Source: Nitrosomonas sp. (GTDB taxonomy: Bacteria; Pseudomonadota; Gammaproteobacteria; Burkholderiales; Nitrosomonadaceae). Taken from it: a DNA stretch of 64,000 nt. The stretch is taken from positions 1 through 64,000 of the forward strand of contig JAJSDU010000003.1 in NCBI GenBank assembly GCA_028577615.1, read 5' to 3'. A program made the position numbers and the translations under genes. Under the pieces are notes generated by a model. It had not been told where the DNA came from and did no database searches. It saw nothing but the letters and a program-made list of their open reading frames with translations. Positions 1 to 8,029 of the stretch are shown in pieces. How positions within the stretch are numbered: position 1 is the stretch's first letter; each line of letters begins with the position of its first letter.

Positions 1-582
1 GATTCTGGAAATTTCATCAGCATTGAAAGGTTCCGGTTCTCTTGTGTTGACCGGATGATTTTTGACACGCTCAAGTGGATTCTTGTCGATGATTTCATCA
101 TGATACAGTTCATCAAATACACGACGCAGCGGAATCAGTATATTGCTTTTTCGCTTATTGGAACAGGGAAGATCAGCGAGAAATGCCTTAACCGCGATTG
201 CGGTCAGTTCTGAAATCGCCATTTCGCCAAAGGCTGGAATCAGGTGGTGATAAATGGCGCTGGAATAATCGCGGATCGTGCTGGGCTGGCATTGTGTCTG
301 GTTGCGCTGTAACCAGTTTTTTAGGGCTTCGCCGATGGTGTACTGGTCAGGCCGGCTCTTGCGGAATTCCTTTGCTTTTTTGCTGTATGGAAAGTGCTTG
401 CAATAATCGAAGGTTCCGGTTCTGATTTCATGCAAAATCGCTTGCCGTTTCAGAACCAGTTCTTTTTGCGCGGCTTTGGTCGGCGGAATGGGAAGGGTTT
501 CACGGCATCGCACACCCTGATAGGTGAACGCGATTTGGGCGCTATTACCACGAATGGTTATGCCTCTTTGCTCACGATCCAT
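1..582 (-). CDS. Tyrosine recombinase (phage integrase), C-terminus off window
   Basis: My translation of the minus strand gives 194 open codons from an ATG at 582 to the window edge. The N-terminus resembles the DUF3596 arm-type DNA-binding domain of phage integrases (TYQGVRCRETLPIPPT at about residues 20-35). A helical core-binding region follows (IGEALKNWLQ and SELTAIAVKAFLADL). The catalytic R-H-R-Y domain lies beyond position 1. A TTG at 636 in the same frame is an alternative start that would overlap the excisionase remnant more. The reading frame is intact in the window, unlike its two upstream neighbours. It would catalyse site-specific integration; the adjacent ssrA 3' end is the likely attachment site (inference). 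Confidence 0.85.
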   Translation of the reverse strand, partial: MDREQRGITIRGNSAQIAFTYQGVRCRETLPIPPTKAAQKELVLKRQAILHEIRTGTFDYCKHFPYSKKAKEFRKSRPDQYTIGEALKNWLQRNQTQCQPSTIRDYSSAIYHHLIPAFGEMAISELTAIAVKAFLADLPCSNKRKSNILIPLRRVFDELYHDEIIDKNPLERVKNHPVNTREPEPFNADEISRI

Positions 583-751
583 GCGTTTACCGCTTTGATG
601 TTGACAAAGATTCTTCCGTTTGGTGCTTTGTGCCAATAAATTTTATATTTCCATTGTCCATTTTTGATGTATTGTCGGATAGCATTTCAGTCAAGCCCGT
701 AAGCTCAGCGAATTTTTTTACAGTTACTTAGATATGTTCGGAGTGAGTCAT
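558..751 (-). pseudogene. Excisionase remnant (xis), nonsense and frameshift
   Basis: Read on the minus strand from ATG 751, the frame gives MTHSEHI, then a TAA (728-730), then VTVKKFAELTGLTE. After a one-base shift near 683-688 it continues AIRQYIKNGQWKYKIYW and HKAPNGRIFVNIKAVNAW, ending at 558. The FAELTG start and the KAPNGRIFVNI...W end match the small excisionases usually encoded just upstream of DUF3596-type integrases. The original product would have been about 63 residues. Its end overlaps the integrase start by 25 bases, the usual xis-int coupling. With a stop and a frameshift it should make no functional product, so the element is probably unable to excise. Confidence 0.7.
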
Positions 752-1811
752 TTATCGGTGTCTTAATGCGCCGGGTTCATTTTCATTGTCCAGCAGGGCG
801 TAATACTGCATGACTTCCCGAGCCTGTTTGCAGTGTTTTCCGGCATGAAAAATAGGAAATGTCAATGCGGTGTGCCTTCATGGTGCGGTTCGACAACACG
901 GAAACCGTAAGGCTGTATGCGCCGCGGCAGTGCAGTTCGGCGCGAATCAACGCCCAAAAGTGCGTGAGGTACTCATGCGCCTGTAGCGGGGTAGTGCCGT
1001 CATAGCGCGGATTGGTTGCGCCAGTGTGTAAACAGGCGTGCATACGCGATGGCGTTGTCAGTGTATAAAATTCACCCACATGGCCCAGATGATCGGCGAC
1101 CATTTCAAAACCTTTGATGCGTACCATCAATTCAGCACGGCGGATCGCTGGATTGGAAACAGAGCAATCGGATAATTCCTGCACTGAAAACTGTTCGCCT
1201 ACTTCGTTACAGATGAAAGTCGATTCCAGATACTCGCGGTTTTTTTCTTTCTGCTTGCGCTTGATATTGACGGCGTAATCGCTCACATAGGTTGAGCGGT
1301 AACGCGTGACCAATTCAATATTGCGCGATATGGATTCAATCGTGCGTAAACGCAAAACCTGAATCCTGCGGTGTCACCAGGTCGGGCAGCACATGCGGTT
1401 CAGTGCGGGTTCAAAATTTTCAGCTTTGTATTCCGGTGGTTTAATCCGGTAGTGCTGAGCAATACGCGCACAGGCTTGATAAGCATCTTCAGGGGTTTTT
1501 CTGCGTTCCCGCGCATTGGTGCATTTTTGGGCCAACTTTTTTGCAGCATCAAAGAGTTCGTCGCCGTCAGCGCAAAGATTCAGATCGTTAATGCACAGGC
1601 TGTCATGAATGTTTAAAAGTTCATGGTTGGCTTGTTCAAAATCATGCTGTTCAGCAATTTTGGCATATCGCATGGCCAGATCGCCCGCGATAGGGGAAAG
1701 AGCGGTAAAAACGTGCCGCCTGAATTGTTTGCAATCGGGTGTGCCGAAGTTGGCAGTCAGTTCATCCGCCTGGACGACTTGTGGCAAATTTGTGTCAAAT
1801 TTGTGCCACAA
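752..1811 (-). pseudogene. Phage replication protein GpA-like, broken and truncated
   Basis: Two frames on the minus strand together encode the N-terminal half of a P2-type replication gene A protein (HUH endonuclease). The first part (1811-1377) ends at TGA 1374-1376 where the family would have Trp. The same frame continues as LRLRTIESISRNIELVTRYR and SDCSVSNPAIRRAELMVRI. Near 917-926 a frameshift moves the conserved YGFRVVEPHHEGTPH into another frame. A second TGA (862-864) replaces the Trp between the two His of the metal-binding HxH motif. After one more shift the frame ends in YYALLDNENEPG and a TAA directly abutting the xis start. The rest of the roughly 700-residue protein, including the catalytic tyrosines, is missing. 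At least two Trp codons have become TGA, consistent with neutral decay. Confidence 0.75.
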
Positions 1812-1924
1812 CCGAGGCCAATGAAGACCAGTGGAGACAAAGTGCTGTTTGGAAGAACCGGAACTAAGACCCTGTTTTATAAGAGTCTTAGTTGGTCTGG
1901 AGTGGTCTGAATTAGACCGCTTAA
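1812..1924. other. Candidate attachment-region repeats beside ssrA
   Basis: This 113-bp stretch lies between the ssrA 3' end and the broken gpA gene. It holds a perfect 9-bp inverted repeat (AACTAAGAC 1862-1870 and GTCTTAGTT 1885-1893). It also has a direct repeat TGGTCTG at 1893-1899 and 1903-1909 (10-bp period) and a small inverted repeat GGTCT-GAATT-AGACC (1904-1918). Helically phased short repeats beside an RNA gene are what arm-type integrase sites look like. One hairpin might instead serve as an ssrA or gpA regulatory structure. The core att duplication cannot be seen because the far end of the element is outside the window. Confidence 0.35.
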
Positions 1925-2284
1925 TGGTGGAGACGGCGGGAATCGAACCCGCGTCCGCAAGCCCTCTACAGGCAGTTCTACATACTTAGCCGTGTTATTT
2001 GATTTAACCTGTCAACCGCCAACCGGCAGGCTGTTGACAGACGAGTTACCTTATCTTTAACGTTTTACAAAGTAACCCTGCAAAACGCGATCCTCGTTAG
2101 TGACTCTGCTGTCTGTTGCCAGACCCGGCGTTGAGGCCCACCGGTGCAGAGGCTAGCCAGTTAAGCGGCTAAAGCGTAGTTTTCGTCGTTTGCGACTATT
2201 GTTTTCAGATGGATTTACGAGGTAATCTGATCCTCGGTATGCCCTACGCTGCTTTGCAACCCACGTCGAAGCCAGATCGTCCCC
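1925..2284 (-). ncRNA. ssrA: tmRNA (transfer-messenger RNA)
   Basis: The minus strand begins GGGGACGATCTGGCTTCGAC and ends GGTTCGATTCCCGCC-GTCTCCACCA, the conserved tRNA-like ends of tmRNA. The 3' CCA is encoded and the length is 360 nt. The internal open frame reads GCAAACGACGAAAAC, then TACGCTTTAGCCGCT and TAA, giving the tag ANDENYALAA typical of betaproteobacteria. tmRNA with SmpB rescues stalled ribosomes and tags the nascent chain for proteolysis. The 3' end adjoins a decayed phage element, and ssrA 3' ends are classic integration targets. The minus-strand ubiG operon ends 75 bases upstream. Confidence 0.97.
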
Positions 2285-2359
2285 GGTATTCTGTTGTGGT
2301 GTACCTAAGATGTTGTCGCCTAAAAAAAGTTCAACTCTGAAAAAAACACGATGATTCTA

Positions 2360-3016
2360 TCATTCTATAGCCAGGTATGCGAGCAAGTCTTGCGGGTGGC
2401 TGATCATGTGCCGTGCCCCCCACGTTTCGGGAGGCTGACCGTCACCCAGATAGCCGTAAAGTGCAATGAAGGGCTGCATGCCGGCCGCCAAACTTGCTTT
2501 GACATCACGCTGATCATCACCTAAATACAGGCAGTCGGCGGGTAAGACATTGATTTTCCGGCAGGCGGTCAGGAGTGGTTCGGGATGTGGTTTTGTGTGG
2601 CTTGTTTCGTCGCCGCAGACGACGCTGGCGGCGCGTTTTTGTAAACCCAGCTGTACAATGAGTGGATGCGTAAATCGTGCCGGTTTATTGGTGACGATAC
2701 CCCAAGGTATGTTTTGCGCGTCGAGCTGATCGAGCAATTCCGCTATGCCGGGGAAAAGCCGGGTATCGTGGCAAAGCCGTTGGGTATAAAACGCCAGGAA
2801 TTCATCACGCATTTCGATGTAACCCTGATCTTCAGGTTCGATGTTGAATCCAATTTTTAACAATCCGCGCGCACCCGCGGATGCCTGGATACGAATAATA
2901 TCAAGTGGTAGTGGTGTGAGATTCCGGGCAATGCGTTGACGATTCAATGCATGGCCCAGATCCGGTGCGGTATCGGCGAGTGTGCCGTCAAAATCGAAAA
3001 AAACAGCGCGCACCAT
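2360..3016 (-). CDS. HAD phosphatase, MupP/phosphoglycolate phosphatase type
   Basis: A 218-residue HAD-superfamily hydrolase with motif I DFDGTLADT (nucleophile D8, acid D10), motif II T109-N110, Lys142 in the TKPHPEP stretch, and motif IV GDDQRD (D167, D168, D171). Sequence type is Gph-like. It starts 11 bases after ubiG ends, so it is probably co-transcribed. In Pseudomonas the same order (TRZ/ATZ hydrolase, ubiG, HAD phosphatase) contains MupP, the N-acetylmuramic acid 6-phosphate phosphatase of peptidoglycan recycling. That makes MupP a reasonable alternative to phosphoglycolate phosphatase. Its partners amgK and murU are not in the window, so the substrate remains open. Confidence 0.85.
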   Translation of the reverse strand: MVRAVFFDFDGTLADTAPDLGHALNRQRIARNLTPLPLDIIRIQASAGARGLLKIGFNIEPEDQGYIEMRDEFLAFYTQRLCHDTRLFPGIAELLDQLDAQNIPWGIVTNKPARFTHPLIVQLGLQKRAASVVCGDETSHTKPHPEPLLTACRKINVLPADCLYLGDDQRDVKASLAAGMQPFIALYGYLGDGQPPETWGARHMISHPQDLLAYLAIE

Positions 3017-3027
3017 ATCGTAGCGTC

Positions 3028-3732
3028 TCAGGCGCGATAGGCCATGATGTAATTGACATCGGTGTCATTTTCCAAAGTATAGACTTTGGTAAAGGGATTG
3101 TATGTCATGCCGATCAGTTTTTCGTCAAAGAGACCTGCATTGCGCGCCATACGGGCTAATTCCGACGGTTTAATGAAATTGGCATACTCATGAGTTCCCC
3201 GTGGCAGCAATTTCAGGATATATTCCGCGCCGATAATAGCGAACAGATAAGATTTAAGATTGCGATTGATAGTGGAGAAAAATACCCAGCCACCTGGTTT
3301 AACGAGTTTTGCGCAGGCCCGAACCACACTCATCGGGTCGGGTACATGTTCGAGCATTTCCATGCACGTTACAATGTCATAATGTTGCGGCTGTTCTTTG
3401 GCAAGGGATTCGGTTGTGATTTTTCGATATTCTACCTGCTGACCGCTTTCCAGTAAGTGTAGCTTGGCTACTTTAAGCGCCTTGTCGCTTAGATCGATAC
3501 CGGTGACTTTAGCGCCGCGCGTTGCCATTCCTTCCGACAGAATGCCGCCACCGCAGCCGACATCCAGAATTACCTTGCCTTGCAGGCCTGCGAGTCCTTC
3601 GATGTAATCCATACGCAATGGATTGATTTCATGGAGTGGTTTGAATTCGCTGTTGGGATCCCACCAGCGGTGCGCAAGTTGGCTGAATTTTTCCAGTTCC
3701 AGGGGATCCGCGTTTATGCCATCGTCTTTCAT
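3028..3732 (-). CDS. ubiG: Ubiquinone biosynthesis O-methyltransferase
   Basis: A 234-residue class I SAM-dependent methyltransferase that performs both O-methylations of ubiquinone biosynthesis. Motif I is ILDVGCGGG (55-63), the ribose-binding acid is D80, and [10 protein letters not shown] lies at 124-133. The N-terminal [11 protein letters not shown] and [11 protein letters not shown] stretches are diagnostic of UbiG. The length is normal. It sits 41 bases after mtaD and 11 bases before the HAD phosphatase, all on the minus strand, which suggests one transcript. Confidence 0.95.
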   Translation of the reverse strand: MKDDGINADPLELEKFSQLAHRWWDPNSEFKPLHEINPLRMDYIEGLAGLQGKVILDVGCGGGILSEGMATRGAKVTGIDLSDKALKVAKLHLLESGQQVEYRKITTESLAKEQPQHYDIVTCMEMLEHVPDPMSVVRACAKLVKPGGWVFFSTINRNLKSYLFAIIGAEYILKLLPRGTHEYANFIKPSELARMARNAGLFDEKLIGMTYNPFTKVYTLENDTDVNYIMAYRA

Positions 3733-3773
3733 TCGTCTTCCTTTTCCTTTTTTAACTGCTTCGAATACGGCAG

Positions 3774-5099
3774 TCAGTTTGCCAAGCGTTCCTGCCAGTA
3801 TACAGCCCTGTTTTCCAGCTCGGAGGTATTCAGCGTTGTCAATTGTTTATTTTCAACAAGCATTTTACCATTTACCCAGACATGACTCACATGTTCCCGG
3901 CTGGTCGAGTACACAAGATGTGATATTGGATCGTAGCAAGGTAAAAGATTCAAATCTGAAAAATCAACGGCGACGATGTCGGCAGCTTTTCCCGGTGTGA
4001 GTGATCCGGTAATGTCCTCAATGCCAAGCGCTCTGGCGCCATTAATAGTTGCCATTTGCAAAGCTTGACAGGCGGGCAGCACGTTTGCCTGGTTGCTGAC
4101 AGCTTTTGCCAGTAAAGCAGCCAGCCGCATTTCTTCAAACATATCCAGCCGATTATTACTGGCGGCACTGTCCGTGCCTAAGCCGATATTGATGCCTGCA
4201 TCCAGTAATGATGTAATTGGCGCAAATCCGCTGGCAAGTTTCAGGTTGGAAGAAGGACAATGCGCAACATGGCAGCCGTTTCGTTGAAGGATTCTCATAT
4301 CTGACTCAGTAGTTTGCACCATATGCACTGCAATGAGATTGGGCGTTAATAATCCAAGCTGTTGGAGTCGTTCAATAGGGCGCGTGCCGTGCGATTCCAG
4401 ACCGATGCGAATTTCATCGACGGTTTCATGCAAGTGTAAATGTATTGGAGTGTTCAGCTGTTCGGCATAAGTCAAAATAGTGGCAAAGGTTTTATCGCTG
4501 ACGGTATAAGGTGCATGTGGTGCAAAGCTGAATTGCAATAACGACTCACATTGCAGATTGTCTCTGAGAAGCAGCCCTTTGGCTAGGTAATCGTCGGCAT
4601 CACTGGCGTACGCCGTTGGGAAATCAATCGCGATCATGCCAATCACGGCGCGCATGCCGGCTGCGAGAGTTGCTCGTGCGCCAGCTTCGGGGTAAAAATA
4701 CATATCATTGAAACATGTGGTGCCGCCCCTGAGCATTTCCGCACAGGCCAGTCGTGTGCCGTCGTAAACATAGGTTTCGTTAACATGACGCTGTTCTGCT
4801 GGCCAGATGTGTTTATTTAACCAATCCATTAGCGGAAGATCATCGGCAAGTCCGCGCATCAATGTCATTGCAGCGTGTGTATGCAAATTTATCAGACCGG
4901 GTATTACAACATGGTTTTTAAGAAGTACCGTATGTTTCGGGCTGTATCGGGTGATTGCTTCGCTGGCGGGGAAAATATCGATTATTTTTCCCTGATTAAT
5001 GGCTAGGGCATGATTGCTGAGTGTGGAATTTTTTGCGTCGACCGGGATAATCCAGCGCGCTTCGATTAGTGTGTCAATCGGGACTGGCGAGTGATGCAT
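3774..5099 (-). CDS. mtaD: 5-methylthioadenosine/S-adenosylhomocysteine deaminase family amidohydrolase
   Basis: A 441-residue TRZ/ATZ-type amidohydrolase. Metal ligands are visible: HTHAAM with H73 and H75, the PIHLHLHET histidine cluster near 220-224, and GTDSAASNN with D310. Length and motifs fit the MtaD group, which deaminates methylthioadenosine or S-adenosylhomocysteine to the inosine derivative. As the first gene of the ubiG operon it may clear the SAH produced by UbiG and other methyltransferases (inference). A terminator just upstream separates it from the OmpA-like gene. Related TRZ/ATZ enzymes deaminate guanine or triazines, so the exact substrate is not proven. Confidence 0.88.
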   Translation of the reverse strand: MHHSPVPIDTLIEARWIIPVDAKNSTLSNHALAINQGKIIDIFPASEAITRYSPKHTVLLKNHVVIPGLINLHTHAAMTLMRGLADDLPLMDWLNKHIWPAEQRHVNETYVYDGTRLACAEMLRGGTTCFNDMYFYPEAGARATLAAGMRAVIGMIAIDFPTAYASDADDYLAKGLLLRDNLQCESLLQFSFAPHAPYTVSDKTFATILTYAEQLNTPIHLHLHETVDEIRIGLESHGTRPIERLQQLGLLTPNLIAVHMVQTTESDMRILQRNGCHVAHCPSSNLKLASGFAPITSLLDAGINIGLGTDSAASNNRLDMFEEMRLAALLAKAVSNQANVLPACQALQMATINGARALGIEDITGSLTPGKAADIVAVDFSDLNLLPCYDPISHLVYSTSREHVSHVWVNGKMLVENKQLTTLNTSELENRAVYWQERLAN

Positions 5100-5121
5100 A
5101 AGGACGGAAGCGTATGCACAG

Positions 5122-5152
5122 AAAAAAGCCCTGACAAAGCAGGGCTTTTTTT
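5122..5152. terminator. Bidirectional rho-independent terminator
   Basis: A perfect 7-bp stem AGCCCTG/CAGGGCT with a six-base loop is flanked by an A-run on the left and a T-run on the right. It lies just downstream of the minus-strand OmpA gene and upstream of mtaD. On the minus strand it ends in a U-run and should terminate the OmpA transcript. Confidence 0.85.
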
Positions 5153-5182
5153 ATGTCAATGAAGTTTGACGATGCCTATGGC

Positions 5183-5878
5183 TTAACGTCTACGTGCACC
5201 GGAAACCTCAACTTCTACACGGCGATCGGGCTCGAGACACGCGCGTAACGCCTGACCTGATTTTCCATCACAGGCAGTACCGGTGACAGGCTGTGTTTCG
5301 CCTTTACCATCTGTAAAGATGCTACTTTCCGGAATTCCTCTCGACATCAGATAGGCCTTGACAGATTCGGCTCGACGTACTGACAGTTTCTGGTTGTAAT
5401 CTGGATTGCCAATTCGATCCGCATGCCCAACAGCGACAATAACATCAAAATTGATACCGTCAAGGCCGCGAACAAATTCATCCAGCGCGATTTTGCCATT
5501 TGGTTTCAGTACGGCGCTGTCAAAATCAAAAAGCGCATCTGCAGAGAATGTCAGTTTTTCCGGAGGCGCTACAGGTGCTGGTGCTGGTGCAGGCGTTGGT
5601 GCCGCTTCCGCAACTTTCTCTTCTTTTGGTACGCCATCGCACTCTTCGGTAGTCATCGTATCATTCCAGTATCCTGTGCGCCAGCAGTGATTGCCGAGAT
5701 CATATGTGCTGCGCCATACCTGCCCGGCATTGCCTTCAGATGTGTAACCTTCGGGTTGATTAATGCTGTTGCTTTGATCCTGAGCGGCGACTGCTACATG
5801 CGCTGTAACTGCGCCGGAGAAGAACGCAGGCAGTAGGATCATTCCAATCAGTTTTTTCTTGGCTGATAATTTATTCAT
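5183..5878 (-). CDS. OmpA-family outer membrane/peptidoglycan-associated protein
   Basis: A 231-residue secreted protein. An N-terminal signal peptide of about 32 residues is followed by a short Cys-containing segment (WRSTYDLGNHCWRTGYW, 55-71; C65, C80). A Pro/Ala linker (TPAPAPAPVAPP, 95-106) leads to a C-terminal OmpA domain. Peptidoglycan-binding motifs are visible: ALFDFDSAVL (115-124), GHADRIG (151-157) and NQKLSVRRAESV (162-173). Two C-terminal Cys (203, 214) may pair. There is no N-terminal beta-barrel, so it probably links peptidoglycan to the envelope as a periplasmic protein. It is monocistronic, with a terminator downstream and a long AT-rich leader upstream. Confidence 0.92.
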   Translation of the reverse strand: MNKLSAKKKLIGMILLPAFFSGAVTAHVAVAAQDQSNSINQPEGYTSEGNAGQVWRSTYDLGNHCWRTGYWNDTMTTEECDGVPKEEKVAEAAPTPAPAPAPVAPPEKLTFSADALFDFDSAVLKPNGKIALDEFVRGLDGINFDVIVAVGHADRIGNPDYNQKLSVRRAESVKAYLMSRGIPESSIFTDGKGETQPVTGTACDGKSGQALRACLEPDRRVEVEVSGARRR

Positions 5879-6512
5879 GCTGTTATCCTTTTAAGTGAAC
5901 TTCAGATTTAGATTATTTACTATTCGCATAAGTCAAACAGTAAAAAGCCGTCCCACCATTTAAAATTCTTTCCACGTATGATGTGCTGACGCGATTATGA
6001 GTTTATATGCCAATTTTTGTCAAATTTTGGTGTGTCTTATTTGCAACAGCATTTTATAACATGCTGAAATTAATATAATCCTTAAATATGTTTCAAGTGA
6101 CCCAGGCAAGATCCTGAAGCATCGATTAAGTGTTTTGTGTCGTAATAATCATACACTTTTCGGCGCTGATATAATTTTTGTAAAATTCCTGATAATTATA
6201 GATATTAGTGCATGGGCTATCTGACTTCAACTTTAATTGTCAGAATGTTGTTCTCCATAGTAAATACTGAATTCGCATAAATATACTGCTGTAAAAGTAT
6301 TGTGCTATAGAATAATGAATTAAGATCGCCAGCTAAGAAAGACAGGGTGAGAACAAAAGATATTGGCGTAGCATAGAATGGATATGGAAAGGGATATTTT
6401 TTTGTGAACAACGGTGTGTTGTAACGAAATGTGGATTTTTAGAGATGACCTAAAATCAGCGCATGAAATGATAAGCAGGCTTAAAATATAAGAAAACTTG
6501 AAGGATTCTGGC
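5879..6512. other. AT-rich divergent intergenic region
   Basis: About 630 bp between the minus-strand OmpA gene and the plus-strand ABC operon. I see no convincing gene. Two minus-strand open frames here (6217-6411 and 6320-6688) have low-complexity, hydrophobic, AT-driven compositions and no recognisable family, and the second runs into the ABC gene. A TTGACT on the minus strand about 60 bases before the OmpA start is a possible -35 element, but no well-spaced -10 accompanies it. The region presumably holds both divergent promoters. Confidence 0.4.
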
Positions 6513-7247
6513 GTGACAGACCATGGCGTATCATCATTAACCTTATCAGCACAGCACTTGAGCCGTGAGTATAGCCATACTATTGCCGTGCATGATGTCA
6601 CGCTACAGCTCAGGCAGGGGGAAATACTCGGTCTGCTGGGACCGAATGGCGCAGGTAAATCGACAACTATGCACATGCTGACAGGCAATCTTGCACCTAA
6701 TTCAGGGCGTATCGAAATCTGCGGAATAGACTTGCTGGATAATCCAAAATCCGCAAAAGCGCATCTGGGCTATTTGCCGGAGATCCCGCCACTTTATATG
6801 GAAATGACAGTAGATGAATTTCTGATTTTTGTGGCGAAACTACATCGTATTCATAAAAAAAGTATCGTACAAGCGGTTGAATGCTGCAAAAGAAGATGCG
6901 GCCTGATGGATAGGGGCAGGCAATTAATCGGCACGCTGTCTAAAGGTTTGCAGCAGCGTGTCGGCATAGCTCAGGCAATCATCCATGAGCCGGATGTCAT
7001 TATTCTGGACGAACCTACCGCAGGCTTGGATCCGAATCAAGTGCGTGAAATGCGCCAATTAATACGCGCATTGAGTCAATCGTGCAGTATTGTTCTGTCG
7101 ACACATATTCTTTCGGAAGTGGAGAATCTGTGCGATCGCGTGTTAATTATGAATAAAGGATGTATTGTTCTTGATCAGGCGCTGGCGGATTTGCAACAGA
7201 AAGGCACTGATCTGGAAACGGTATTTATCAGACTAACGCAGATATGA
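6513..7247 (+). CDS. ABC transporter ATP-binding protein, GldA-like
   Basis: A 244-residue ABC ATPase. The Walker A motif GPNGAGKST lies about 43 residues from the start. The signature is LSKGLQQR, a common ABC-2/DrrA-type variant, followed by Walker B VIILDEP and the switch His in STHILSEVE. I chose GTG 6513 because AAGGA precedes it at good spacing; an upstream in-frame TTG at 6498 is less likely. It heads a four-gene operon with an ABC-2 permease, a GldG-like auxiliary protein and a DUF4340 protein. Together these resemble the GldAFG complex named in Bacteroidetes gliding. In proteobacteria the transported substrate is unknown. Confidence 0.88.
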   Translation: MTDHGVSSLTLSAQHLSREYSHTIAVHDVTLQLRQGEILGLLGPNGAGKSTTMHMLTGNLAPNSGRIEICGIDLLDNPKSAKAHLGYLPEIPPLYMEMTVDEFLIFVAKLHRIHKKSIVQAVECCKRRCGLMDRGRQLIGTLSKGLQQRVGIAQAIIHEPDVIILDEPTAGLDPNQVREMRQLIRALSQSCSIVLSTHILSEVENLCDRVLIMNKGCIVLDQALADLQQKGTDLETVFIRLTQI

Positions 7248-7277
7248 AACGAAATTTTCATTAAAAAATGGGCGTTT

Positions 7278-8024
7278 ATGATGATTGGCACTATAGTAAG
7301 CAAAGAATTAAGATCCCTGTTTGTTTCGCCGCTGGCTTGGTTTTTGCTGGTATTGATGCAGGTTGTATTGACCTGGGTTTTTTTGGGTCGGCTGGATGCG
7401 TATCTGCACGTACAGCCACAATTGCAGCAAATCGCTAACCCTCCCGGGTTTACCGAAATCATCGTGACGCCTGTTTTTGCCATGGCTGCGTTGCTTCTGT
7501 TGATGATTATTCCATTGCTGGCAATGCGGCTGTTGGCGGAGGAACGCAAAAATCGTACACTGATTTTATTGATTTCGGCGCCGGTTTCTATCACCGAGAT
7601 TGTTCTTGGTAAATTCTTGGGTGTTATGCTTTTTATTGCTGGTGTGATGATTCTTATCGTAATGTTGTCTATGACTTTGTCAGCGGGTGGTACGATGGAT
7701 TCGGGGCTGTTGATTAGCAATGTATTGGGATTGTTTCTGGTGACATGCTGCTTTGTCGCTTTAGGGCTTTTTATTTCCAGCCTGACCATGCAACCTATTA
7801 TTGCTGCACTGGGAACCCTGGGAGTCTTATTGTGTTTCTGGGTGTTGGATATACTGGACAGTGGTCAGGGTAGCTGGATTCACTATTTTTCCTTACTGAA
7901 GCATTTCAAACAGTTTAACAGCGGACTGCTGGATTCCTTCAGCATAGCTTATCTTGTTTTATTCACACTATTTTTTATTGCATTAGCCATTCGTCGACTG
8001 GATGGGGATCGATTGCACCGGTAG
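7278..8024 (+). CDS. ABC-2 type permease, GldF-like
   Basis: A 248-residue membrane protein with about six hydrophobic helices, for example LAWFLLVLMQVVLTWVFLG near the N-terminus. A cytoplasmic LLAEERKNRTL motif near residue 87 is typical of ABC-2 permeases, followed by further membrane spans to the C-terminus. It starts 30 bases after the ATPase and ends five bases before the GldG-like gene. It should form the transmembrane half of the transporter, probably as a dimer. Confidence 0.87.
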   Translation: MMIGTIVSKELRSLFVSPLAWFLLVLMQVVLTWVFLGRLDAYLHVQPQLQQIANPPGFTEIIVTPVFAMAALLLLMIIPLLAMRLLAEERKNRTLILLISAPVSITEIVLGKFLGVMLFIAGVMILIVMLSMTLSAGGTMDSGLLISNVLGLFLVTCCFVALGLFISSLTMQPIIAALGTLGVLLCFWVLDILDSGQGSWIHYFSLLKHFKQFNSGLLDSFSIAYLVLFTLFFIALAIRRLDGDRLHR

Positions 8025-8029
8025 CGCTC

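Noticed and set aside
6015-6050. Possible sigma-54 site upstream of the OmpA-like gene (TGGTGTG...TTTGCA)
   Set aside because: Spacing between GG and GC is twelve bases and it is on the strand opposite to the OmpA gene.
6217-6688. Two minus-strand open frames upstream of the ABC operon
   Set aside because: AT-rich, low-complexity translations without recognisable motifs; one overlaps the real ABC gene antisense.
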